From Arthrobacter sp. PsM3 (GTDB lineage Bacteria > Actinomycetota > Actinomycetes > Actinomycetales > Micrococcaceae), in NCBI RefSeq assembly GCF_030433895.1, contig NZ_JARUXE010000023.1:1-64000 (forward strand): DNA of 64,000 nt. Direction: 5' to 3'. Positions within the stretch are counted from its first letter, which is position 1. Each line of letters opens with the position of its first letter. The notes under the pieces were generated by a model. The model saw nothing but the letters and a program-made list of their open reading frames with translations. It had not been told where the DNA came from and searched no databases. The position numbers and the translations under genes were made by a program. Below, one piece after another: positions 23,608 through 30,209 of this stretch.

Positions 23608-24216
23608 TTAACTCACGTGCACCACGTCTTCTATCGGCGTGTCTAGCGCCCTGAGCAGCCACGCGACTTGATCGCCCGCCCATTCGGCGCCGCACGATCC
23701 GCACTCGATATCCCATGCCCCGATCTTGGCGAGGTTGCCGTCGTCGTCCCAGCATCCGAGGGACAGGCAGACGGCGCGCTCGTCGCCGTGGAGGGCGAGC
23801 CCGCATGCGGGGCATGTCTTCCCGGTGAGCTTTCGCCGCGGCTTGATGGGCCAGAGGAACGCAGTGATCTGGTTGACCCATTCGAGGGTGAGGCGCTCGA
23901 GGTAGGCGTGCCAGTCCGCGGCGAGGCTCATGGCGGCGATGTGCTGCAGGAGTGTTTCGAGGTCGCCGGGCCAGGGGTTGCCGGTGATCTCGCGATAGTC
24001 GGCTTTGGCGTCGCCGGCCATGCGGGCGAGCATGTCGACGGCTTCGGGGTTGATGGGGATTGGCGGGCCTGATGCGCCGCCGGCCGATCCGGTGTTGCCT
24101 GGGGTGACGGCGTTGCGGAGTTCGGCGAGCAGTGCGGGTGCCTGGCGGAGTGCGCCGTCCGGGCCGATCTTGAGGTGCTCGCGGGTGAGCTGGTGGATGT
24201 TGTCGTTGAGGCTCAC
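23608..24216 (-). CDS. Phage protein with C-terminal zinc-binding half
   Basis: A GTG at 24216 with AGGAGG six bases upstream gives 202 residues (MSLNDNIHQLTREHLKIGPDG). The first half is helical, with WHAYLERLTLEWVNQITAFLWP. The second half has two Cys pairs (CPACGL; CGSCGAEWAGDQ) around KTCPACGLALHGDERAVCLSLGCW and is probably a zinc ribbon. It ends the small-gene run. I do not recognise a function; replication accessory protein is possible from context. Confidence 0.65.
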   Translation of the reverse strand: MSLNDNIHQLTREHLKIGPDGALRQAPALLAELRNAVTPGNTGSAGGASGPPIPINPEAVDMLARMAGDAKADYREITGNPWPGDLETLLQHIAAMSLAADWHAYLERLTLEWVNQITAFLWPIKPRRKLTGKTCPACGLALHGDERAVCLSLGCWDDDGNLAKIGAWDIECGSCGAEWAGDQVAWLLRALDTPIEDVVHVS

Positions 24217-24398
24217 TGGCGTCCTCCTGCTTCGAGTTTCTGGATCTGCATGCGCCATCCGGTGGTGACTTTGATGGGCTCTCTGGGGTCGATGCCGTGA
24301 TTGAGGGCTTCCTGCGCAAAGACCCAGAGGGCGCCGAGGGTCATGCCAGTCTTCTTGTCCTCGGCGGTGTGCTCGAGGCTGATGCTGTGGTCGGTCAT
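24213..24398 (-). CDS. Small hypothetical protein
   Basis: The 61-residue protein starts at an ATG with AGGAGG and is linked to the next gene by overlap at its end. It has TLGALWVFAQEALNHGIDPREPIKVTTGW, suggesting a small helix-turn fold. No function is known. Confidence 0.6.
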   Translation of the reverse strand: MTDHSISLEHTAEDKKTGMTLGALWVFAQEALNHGIDPREPIKVTTGWRMQIQKLEAGGRQ

Positions 24399-24778
24399 GC
24401 GTCCTCCTGGTCGATGTGGTTGCGGTTGCCGGTGAGTAGTGCGGCGAAGTCGGCGAGGGTCATGGTGACCCACTGGTCGGCGGGGTCGCCCTTGCCGTGG
24501 CGTTTGTGGACGATGGCGCCGGCGAGTGCGTCGTCGTTGCCGCGTTCGATCTCGGTTTCGGCGGCCCATCCGGCGAGGTTGATGCGGACTGCGTTCTTGC
24601 ATTCGAGGACGACACGGCCGCCCATGTGCCGGATCCCTCCAATGTCCCCGCGGTCCTTGGCACCGTTCTTGACCCTGCGGTCGATCCGGTCATCCACGAC
24701 GGCGGCGAGGTAGTCGGCGGTGGACCGTTCGAAACTGGATCCGGCCTTCTTGGCTGATGCCCGGGTGCGGCCGCTCAT
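24395..24778 (-). CDS. Probable Holliday-junction resolvase, PD-(D/E)XK type
   Basis: From the ATG at 24778 the protein has 127 residues. It contains KDRGDIGGIRHMGGRVVLECKN, the D...ExK pattern of PD-(D/E)XK nucleases, placed after a helix (SSFERSTADYLAAVVDD), and ends with a conserved block DQWVTMTLADFAALL. Similar short proteins in actinophages are annotated as resolvases. It sits among replication genes. Starting upstream would add an unrelated Arg-rich tail. Confidence 0.72.
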   Translation of the reverse strand: MSGRTRASAKKAGSSFERSTADYLAAVVDDRIDRRVKNGAKDRGDIGGIRHMGGRVVLECKNAVRINLAGWAAETEIERGNDDALAGAIVHKRHGKGDPADQWVTMTLADFAALLTGNRNHIDQEDA

Positions 24779-24921
24779 TGCTTGACCCACCAGAGTGCGG
24801 CGGGGATGGTTAGGCCGCCGGAAACCCAGACGCCGGGGATTGGTGCGGCCTTGATGAGGTAGACGTCGAACGTGCCGAGCGCATTCACGCGGACGCTGAG
24901 CCGCGGGTAGGTCTTCCTCAT
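24775..24921 (-). CDS. Tiny hypothetical protein
   Basis: The 48-residue frame (MRKTYPRLSVRVNALGTFDVYL) overlaps both neighbours by four bases, which supports it as a real member of the overlapping chain. It is beta-rich with a hydrophobic C-terminal half. Function unknown. Confidence 0.55.
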   Translation of the reverse strand: MRKTYPRLSVRVNALGTFDVYLIKAAPIPGVWVSGGLTIPAALWWVKQ

Positions 24922-25109
24922 GAGTCCTCCGGTTGGTGTTCGGCGAGGGTGAGTTCGTGGGGTCCGAACCAGAGCGGGGAGCCTTCGAGGCCGCCGACTT
25001 GGAACGGATAATGCTGGGCACTGACGTCCACGACAGTCCCGACCGCGTCGAAGTGGCGGGTGTTGCGGGCGATCACGCGGACCGGATCGCCTAGCTTGAA
25101 CTTGCTCAC
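24918..25109 (-). CDS. Small beta-barrel-like hypothetical protein
   Basis: The 63-residue protein (MSKFKLGDPVRVIARNTRHFDAVGTV) has a KOW/SH3-like pattern of a short strand, loop and GTVVDV strand. It overlaps its neighbours by four bases. It may bind nucleic acid or protein, but this is only a pattern. Confidence 0.55.
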   Translation of the reverse strand: MSKFKLGDPVRVIARNTRHFDAVGTVVDVSAQHYPFQVGGLEGSPLWFGPHELTLAEHQPEDS

Positions 25110-25345
25110 GCGTCACCGTCCGTCGTGCACATCAGCGCGCCGGAGAAGTCCATGACGGGCTGACGGTATGGGTTGTCTTTCAGGTCCGGCCGGGTTGGCA
25201 GTTTCGCGCATGCGTCCCAGCCAGTGGCCAGCAGCTCACGCCGCCCGGCTTCGAGCTTTTCCCCCATGCCGATGACCTGGCGGGCCAGCTTGTCGTTGAG
25301 TGTGGTCAGGCGCTCGTTATCGGCGCGCAGTTCGGTGTCGCTCAT
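25106..25345 (-). CDS. Small hypothetical protein with coiled-coil start
   Basis: The 79-residue protein starts with a helix (DTELRADNERLTTLNDKLARQVIGM) that could form a short coiled coil. The end has a Cys near CTTDGDA. It overlaps both neighbours by four bases. Function unknown. Confidence 0.55.
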   Translation of the reverse strand: MSDTELRADNERLTTLNDKLARQVIGMGEKLEAGRRELLATGWDACAKLPTRPDLKDNPYRQPVMDFSGALMCTTDGDA

Positions 25346-25800
25346 GCTTGGTCTCCTTCAACGAGTGAAGCCCCAGCGTTTGCCGGGGCTTCGTCGTCTT
25401 CGCTTGTGGGTGTGTGGTGTTTGCCGATCATGCCGGGTGGCCTGATCCCGGCTTTGGTGTCGGCGATGCAGCAGCGGCAGCTGTGGGCTGATTCGCCTAC
25501 GTGGTCGGGGCAGGGTTCGGGCTTGGGCAGGTGGGCCCTGGCTGCGGCCGGCCAGTGCGGGCCGGGGTGGAAGATCGGCGCCGGGGTCTGGCATGTGCGC
25601 TCCATGGCCTTCGTCGTCGCGGCGATGAGGAGGGCGCCCAGGCTTGGGACGTCGCGGTGCTTGTCGATGAGTGACACCAGCGAGGCGACACCCCAGTCCG
25701 GGCGGATCTCGTGGAGCAGGTAGGCGACAGCGCGGCCCTGCTGATCCGTGATGGTCAATGGAATTCCTTTCAGCCAAAAATCCAGCAACTCGCGCATCAC
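25342..25800 (-). CDS. Hypothetical protein downstream of the repeat array
   Basis: This 152-residue frame begins MMRELLDFWLKGIPLTITDQQG; the second Met is an equal candidate. The N-terminus is helical, and later CPDH and SCRCC suggest a possible metal site. It is the first gene after the repeat array and ends with an overlap to the next. Function unknown. Confidence 0.55.
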   Translation of the reverse strand: MMRELLDFWLKGIPLTITDQQGRAVAYLLHEIRPDWGVASLVSLIDKHRDVPSLGALLIAATTKAMERTCQTPAPIFHPGPHWPAAARAHLPKPEPCPDHVGESAHSCRCCIADTKAGIRPPGMIGKHHTPTSEDDEAPANAGASLVEGDQA

Positions 25801-25867
25801 CTAAGGCGACGATTGGTTGGAAACTTTTTTCATCACTTCTCTAAAAGCCAGCCAGAAACGAAGGCGA

Positions 25868-25950
25868 GCTAAGTATTGGTTAAATGGTGCTTAGGTTCCG
25901 CTTAGATTTTTGCTAAGCAAAAGCTAAGCGCCCGCTTAGATTCCGCTTAC
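25868..25950. repeat. Seven GCTWAG-type hexamers, mostly phased at 11 bp, possible iterons
   Basis: GCTAAG or GCTTAG hexamers start at 25868, 25889, 25900, 25912, 25923, 25934, and GCTTAC at 25945. From the second on, spacing is 11, 12, 11, 11, 11 bases, so they lie on one face of the helix. A 16-base direct repeat with one mismatch, GCTTAGGTTCCGCTTA, occurs at 25889 and 25934. AT-rich sequence lies just above. Immediately upstream on the minus strand is a winged-helix initiator-like gene. I read this as a replication origin or operator. Confidence 0.7.
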
Positions 25951-26366
25951 CCATATTCGGTAGGTTCGATGGCCGGGCAGAGCTGGCAATTCGGGTCGAT
26001 CTTGCCCAATTTCACGTGGTACCTGGTGTGCGCTGACTTGATGCCGCCACGCTGCCCACGCTCCTTCTGCTCGGCCCGATACCTCTCCATCTCATCGGCT
26101 GAGTTCTGATGCTCCAGATAGTCATGGAGTGCGAATGTTCCATCGGCCACCGCGACTACCAGACCGGCCCCGATCAGCTCTTTTTTGACCTTGACCCCCT
26201 TGGAAAGTAGGTCGCCGTCGCTCACCAGCCCGTCACGCTTTTCCTCGTTCGCAAAGGCAATCAGGGTCACGTGAAGCCGGAATGCAGCATCTGACAGTCC
26301 GCGGATCTTCCGATGTCTTGGGTACTCATTCGTCATCGTGAAGTACGGTCGCCTGTCCTTCGCCAT
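25947..26366 (-). CDS. Winged-helix replication-initiator-like protein
   Basis: The 139-residue protein starts MAKDRRPYFTMTNEYPRHRKIRGLSDAAFRLHVTLIAFANE, the pattern of winged-helix proteins that open actinophage replication modules. Helix-turn features continue to GTFALHDYLEHQNSADEMERYR. The usual members are longer, with a variable basic tail, so this may be a short form. The stop lies inside the repeat array, a typical arrangement for an initiator beside its binding sites. The role is inferred. Confidence 0.62.
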   Translation of the reverse strand: MAKDRRPYFTMTNEYPRHRKIRGLSDAAFRLHVTLIAFANEEKRDGLVSDGDLLSKGVKVKKELIGAGLVVAVADGTFALHDYLEHQNSADEMERYRAEQKERGQRGGIKSAHTRYHVKLGKIDPNCQLCPAIEPTEYG

Positions 26367-26402
26367 CTGTCCTCCTTTCTGGACTTCCGCCCCTATGCCG
26401 CG

Positions 26403-26816
26403 TCAGTCCTCGAGCAGCAAGAGTCCCGGTGGGTTGTTGAGGTATTCGATGGCTGCCCGCATGATGTGGACGTTGTCGCCGAACATCCCGATGGCTTGGT
26501 TGCATCGCGAGCAGAGCAGGCCGCGCCATTCGCCGGTCTGGTGGTCGTGGTCCTTGTTGAGGAGCCGCACGACGCCGTTGCGCTTTGCCGTCTCCGGCCG
26601 TTTGCAGATGTCGCAAACGTCGCGGGTGAGCATGATGCGCTTAGCCGCCTCTTGTGCGTCGTGAAGCGCGCGCCTGCGGACGGCGCGGCACGGGTCGCAG
26701 TGGGACCGCCAAACATGGCTGCCAGCGCGGCGCGTGGCATTGGCTTCTGTGAGCTCATCACCGCACTTTGAACAATGGGTGACGACGGCGCGGCGTGTGC
26801 GCTTGTTGGACTCCAT
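26403..26816 (-). CDS. Recombination endonuclease VII family protein
   Basis: The 137-residue protein shows the endonuclease VII pattern: N-terminal CSKCGDEL and CDPC zinc ligands, then CDICKRPE, LLNKDHDHQTGEWRGLLCSRCNQAIGMFGD. In T4 the enzyme resolves branched DNA before packaging. It sits 23 bases after the C5 methyltransferase gene. Confidence 0.82.
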   Translation of the reverse strand: MESNKRTRRAVVTHCSKCGDELTEANATRRAGSHVWRSHCDPCRAVRRRALHDAQEAAKRIMLTRDVCDICKRPETAKRNGVVRLLNKDHDHQTGEWRGLLCSRCNQAIGMFGDNVHIMRAAIEYLNNPPGLLLLED

Positions 26817-26838
26817 TTGAATCCCTCCATATCTGTTC

Positions 26839-28086
26839 TCATGCTGATATCAAGCTCTCTGCGCAGATGGTGCCGATGTCGCGGGCCGCCGGCGGGGTAA
26901 CTGCGTTGCCAGCCTGCAATGTCCGCTCGGTCTTGGTTCCGAGGATCGTGTAGTCCTTCGGGAAGTCCATGCCCCACATTTGTTCGTGTGGCTGGATCAT
27001 GCGGAACATGGCGTCATCGATTAGCGGATCCGTGTATTCGATGAGCGTGTGGTGGTTCCCGCCGCCCGTGATGGTGTCGAGAGGTTTGTCCAGGGTCTTT
27101 GCGACGCCGTGCTTGCGCAGCGGAACGATGAGCGCGTGCCGGTCCCGCCCGGTGAACGTCGAGAAAGGGACGTCCGTGCGCCGGGACCCGCCTTCGCCGT
27201 AGTACTCGATGAGGAAGTTATCGGCCGCCTTGTGCAGCTGCATGCCGGATGCGATGCGTGCCAGGGTGTTGGCGGCCAACGGCTTGGGCCGGTCTCCGAT
27301 CCGTTTGCCGGTCAACGTCCAGTCGATGGCATCCGCGGCGGGCCTCACGGCAGGCTCAAGGATCTGGTTACGGCATGAGGAATGGGGGCATCTCCAGCTG
27401 TACTGCTGGCGGTACTTTCCAGCTGCGCGCCCCGGTGTCTTCCACGACTGGATGCACTGGACCCGGCCGTGATCCGGGCACTCGGCGTAAGGCCGGAGCC
27501 GGTCGAAGTCCGGCTTGCGGTTGCCCTTCTTCCAGAACACGATGTAGACGCGGTCCCGGGACTGCGGGGCGCCGGGCCCGAATGCTTGGGCGTGCATCGA
27601 ATTCATGGAGATGATGTGGTGCTCGTACCCGAGGTCGTGCATGGACTGCAACCAGCCGCGGAACGGGCGCCATGCCGTGACCTCCACGACGTTCTCGGTC
27701 ATTATGATCTCGTAGTCGTGGATCTCCGCGAACCGAGGGATGTCGTACATCGTGGCGCGGGACCGCTGGGCAGCTTCATCCGGGATGGGCTCACCGAAGA
27801 GGACATTCTGCCCCTCCCACATCTCGCGCTTGACTCCCTTGGCGCCGGTGAAGTTAGTGCACTCCGGAGATCCCCAGAGCATGGTCGTGCGGGGGATGAA
27901 CTCGGGTCGGATGTGCGAGATGTCGGCGCACGCGTGATCGGTGTCAGGGTGGTTGTAGGCGTGGGACTCGATCGCGCGCTGCCAGTGGTTCAGGGCAAGC
28001 TTGACGACAACGCCCGGGATGCTGGAAAGCCCGGTACTGGAACCGCCGGCGCCGCAGAAGAAGTCGGATACGGTGATCTCGCTCAT
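26839..28086 (-). CDS. DNA (cytosine-5-)-methyltransferase
   Basis: From the ATG at 28086 (MSEITVSDFF) the protein has 415 residues. Motif I is DFFCGAGGSSTGL; motif IV is GSPECTNF, in which the catalytic Cys follows PE rather than PP, a form seen in phage enzymes; motif VI is ENVVEV; motif VIII QSRDRVY; motif X GNAVTPPAARDIG. The enzyme methylates cytosine in a site that cannot be read from sequence. It overlaps the upstream small gene by four bases. It probably shields phage DNA from host restriction. Confidence 0.9.
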   Translation of the reverse strand: MSEITVSDFFCGAGGSSTGLSSIPGVVVKLALNHWQRAIESHAYNHPDTDHACADISHIRPEFIPRTTMLWGSPECTNFTGAKGVKREMWEGQNVLFGEPIPDEAAQRSRATMYDIPRFAEIHDYEIIMTENVVEVTAWRPFRGWLQSMHDLGYEHHIISMNSMHAQAFGPGAPQSRDRVYIVFWKKGNRKPDFDRLRPYAECPDHGRVQCIQSWKTPGRAAGKYRQQYSWRCPHSSCRNQILEPAVRPAADAIDWTLTGKRIGDRPKPLAANTLARIASGMQLHKAADNFLIEYYGEGGSRRTDVPFSTFTGRDRHALIVPLRKHGVAKTLDKPLDTITGGGNHHTLIEYTDPLIDDAMFRMIQPHEQMWGMDFPKDYTILGTKTERTLQAGNAVTPPAARDIGTICAESLISA

Positions 28087-28520
28087 TGTGTGTCCTTGTC
28101 TTGGATTCGCGCCTTGGCTTTTTCGGTGATGGTTTCGGGGTCGAGCCCGCGGGCGCGCGCCCATTCCCAGAGCATTTCGGGGTAGTAGTCGCCGCCTTCG
28201 AGCTTGTCTTCGAGCTCGGCGGCAGCCTTGTCCGCCCACGTGCGGTTGACGCCCTGGATCTGCTGGAGTACGTCGGCGATGACCGAGTCCAGCAGGTAGG
28301 AGAAGAGGTGCATGTTGCCTTTGGCGATGCGGAGGTTCTTCTGGGCGTCGTCCTCTTCTTGGCGCCGGTTGCCGGCCTCGTCGAAGATGCTCAGGTGGAT
28401 GCGGAAGTACTCCAGCTGGGCGAGTCCTTCGGTGATGCTCTTGTTGATGAGGATGTCGGCGGTTATGACGGGCGCGGGAAAGTCTGCGGGGAGTGTCTCC
28501 TGGCCTGCGAGTTCGGTCAT
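28083..28520 (-). CDS. Helical hypothetical protein
   Basis: The 145-residue product (MTELAGQETLPADFPAPVITADILINKSITEGL) is strongly helical with acidic patches. It overlaps both the methyltransferase and the preceding gene by four bases. No family is recognised. It may interact with a replication partner. Confidence 0.6.
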   Translation of the reverse strand: MTELAGQETLPADFPAPVITADILINKSITEGLAQLEYFRIHLSIFDEAGNRRQEEDDAQKNLRIAKGNMHLFSYLLDSVIADVLQQIQGVNRTWADKAAAELEDKLEGGDYYPEMLWEWARARGLDPETITEKAKARIQDKDTQ

Positions 28521-28795
28521 GGTGTGCTCCTGAAATCGTCGGTGAGGTGCTTGCATGGTTCGGCGACGCACATGGCCCAGAGGCTCAGCCCGTGGGTTTG
28601 GTCGTGCCAGTCGGAGAATGCTTGGAGGTCGGCGGCCAGGTCTGCTCCGTCGAACCCGGCGACTGTTGATGGGCAGTCTTCCTCGTGGTGGTAGCCGTTC
28701 TCTTCGAGGAAGTCCTCGTCAATGTCGACGTCGACGTAGGTGGATACGCTTATTGACTGCGGCCGGAACTTCCGGTCATTGGTGGGGGCGGCCAT
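28517..28795 (-). CDS. Acidic hypothetical protein
   Basis: The 92-residue protein starts at an ATG overlapping the DnaN stop (TGATG). It is acidic (VDVDIDEDFLEENGYHHEEDCP) and has a late segment SLWAMCVAEPCKHLTDDF with two Cys. Function unknown. Confidence 0.6.
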   Translation of the reverse strand: MAAPTNDRKFRPQSISVSTYVDVDIDEDFLEENGYHHEEDCPSTVAGFDGADLAADLQAFSDWHDQTHGLSLWAMCVAEPCKHLTDDFRSTP

Positions 28796-29871
28796 CAGAG
28801 CTTCACCGGCATGATGAGGTGACGCATTCCGTCGTGGCCGGACAGGAGGACGGGCTTGCCGAGGTTCTCCTGGAATTCGAGGACCACATCGGCGGCCGGG
28901 CTGACGGACAGGGACCATGCGAGGTACATGGGGTTGACTGCCACGACGATGTTGGTCCCGTCGATCTCGCACGGCAAGGTTTCGCGGCCCTGCGCGTCTT
29001 CGCCGGTTCCGGCTTCGACAATGAGTTCGCCATCGCACGCGGTGAGCCTGACCGGCGTGTTGCGTTCGGCGACGAGCGAGACCCGGGCGAGGATCTCGGC
29101 GAACTCGGCCCGGTTCACCTTGACCTCGGTGTGCGAGGTGTCGGGGAACAGTGCCTTGATCTTGGGGAAGTCGCCGTCCATCTTGATGGAGGTCGTGGCC
29201 CGGTTCCCGGTGCGGATGCCGATTAGGTTGCCGTCGGACACGATGGTTGCCTCACCGGCGAGTGTCTTCACGAGGTCGCCCAACCATTTGCCGGGCACGA
29301 GCACGTCGATGTCGTCACCGGTGGGGCGCCACGGGATGACAGCTTCGGCGAGGCGGTAGCGGTCCGTGGTGCGGAGGGTCAGCTCGTCGCCTTCGGAGAC
29401 AATGTGGACGCCCGTGAGAACTTTGATGGTGTCATCGTTGGACGTGGCGCCGATGACCTGACCGACAGCTGCGGCGAACACGTCGCCGTCGATCGCGCCG
29501 ACGGCCGCCGGAAGCGGGGGCATGGGCGGGAACTCCGAGACGGGCATGGCGTGCATGGTGAACACGGCGCTACCCGCGGTCAGGGTTGCCTTGTTGCCGT
29601 CCACTGCGACGGTGACGGTCTTCCGGCCGAACTTCCGGATGATGTCCGTGAACATCTTCCCCTGCAGGAGGACCGTTCCAGCCTCGGCGACGTCGGCGGC
29701 GACCTGGGTGCGGGCGGACTTCTCGTAGTCGAACCCGGAGATGCGGAGCCCGCCTTCCTGCGCCTCGATGAGGAGGCCGGAGAGGACCGGGACGGGCGGG
29801 CGGGGGCTGATGCCCTTGGATGCGAATGCGGCGGCGTCGGCGAGTGCGTCGGCGGTGAGTGTGAACTTCAT
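28795..29871 (-). CDS. dnaN: DNA polymerase III beta subunit (sliding clamp)
   Basis: From the ATG at 29871 (MKFTLTADALADAAAFASKGISPRP) the protein has 358 residues, close to cellular DnaN. It shows the clamp's three repeats: LSGLLIEAQEGGLRISGFDYE, then LTGVHIVSEGDELTLRTTDRYRL, and near the end MYLAWSLSVSPAADVVLEF. The C-terminus HLIMPVKL matches the typical clamp ending HVLMPVRL. The ring tethers a polymerase to DNA. Phage copies of dnaN occur in actinophages that may use host polymerase III. No polymerase gene is visible in this prophage window. Confidence 0.92.
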   Translation of the reverse strand: MKFTLTADALADAAAFASKGISPRPPVPVLSGLLIEAQEGGLRISGFDYEKSARTQVAADVAEAGTVLLQGKMFTDIIRKFGRKTVTVAVDGNKATLTAGSAVFTMHAMPVSEFPPMPPLPAAVGAIDGDVFAAAVGQVIGATSNDDTIKVLTGVHIVSEGDELTLRTTDRYRLAEAVIPWRPTGDDIDVLVPGKWLGDLVKTLAGEATIVSDGNLIGIRTGNRATTSIKMDGDFPKIKALFPDTSHTEVKVNRAEFAEILARVSLVAERNTPVRLTACDGELIVEAGTGEDAQGRETLPCEIDGTNIVVAVNPMYLAWSLSVSPAADVVLEFQENLGKPVLLSGHDGMRHLIMPVKL

Positions 29872-29888
29872 GGATGGTTCTCCCATAA

Positions 29889-30209
29889 TCAGTGGATGTT
29901 TCGGGTCCGCTTGAATTCGCGGATCCATTCGGATGTTGCGCCGGACTCCGCGAGGAACGTCGTGCGAATGTCGAGGGCGGCGGATTCGGCCGCGGCGAGT
30001 TTGAGCCCGGCAGCCCCGCCCCAAACTGGCGGCGGCAGTGGACGTGGGTTTGGCTTGGCCGGTGGGCGGCATGCCTTGACCGGCGGCCGCGGGGTCGGGG
30101 ATAGTTCGATGGGCTGGACGACGGCGGCCGGGGCTGGCTCCGGCACGTCCTCTGGCACGTGCACCGGGCGCCCGCGCAAACGGCCAGGATCCCGGTACAC
30201 GTAGGTCAT
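29889..30209 (-). CDS. Proline-rich hypothetical protein
   Basis: The 106-residue protein has a Pro-rich middle (PAPAAVVQPIELSPTPRPP; PPPVWGGAAG) and a basic helical C-terminus (SEWIREFKRTRNIH). It overlaps the helicase-methyltransferase gene by four bases. Function unknown. Confidence 0.6.
   Translation of the reverse strand: MTYVYRDPGRLRGRPVHVPEDVPEPAPAAVVQPIELSPTPRPPVKACRPPAKPNPRPLPPPVWGGAAGLKLAAAESAALDIRTTFLAESGATSEWIREFKRTRNIH

Noticed and set aside
25861-25950. A CRISPR array
   Set aside because: The repeated unit is a 6-base motif at 11-bp spacing, with no spacers of 25-40 bases and no cas genes.
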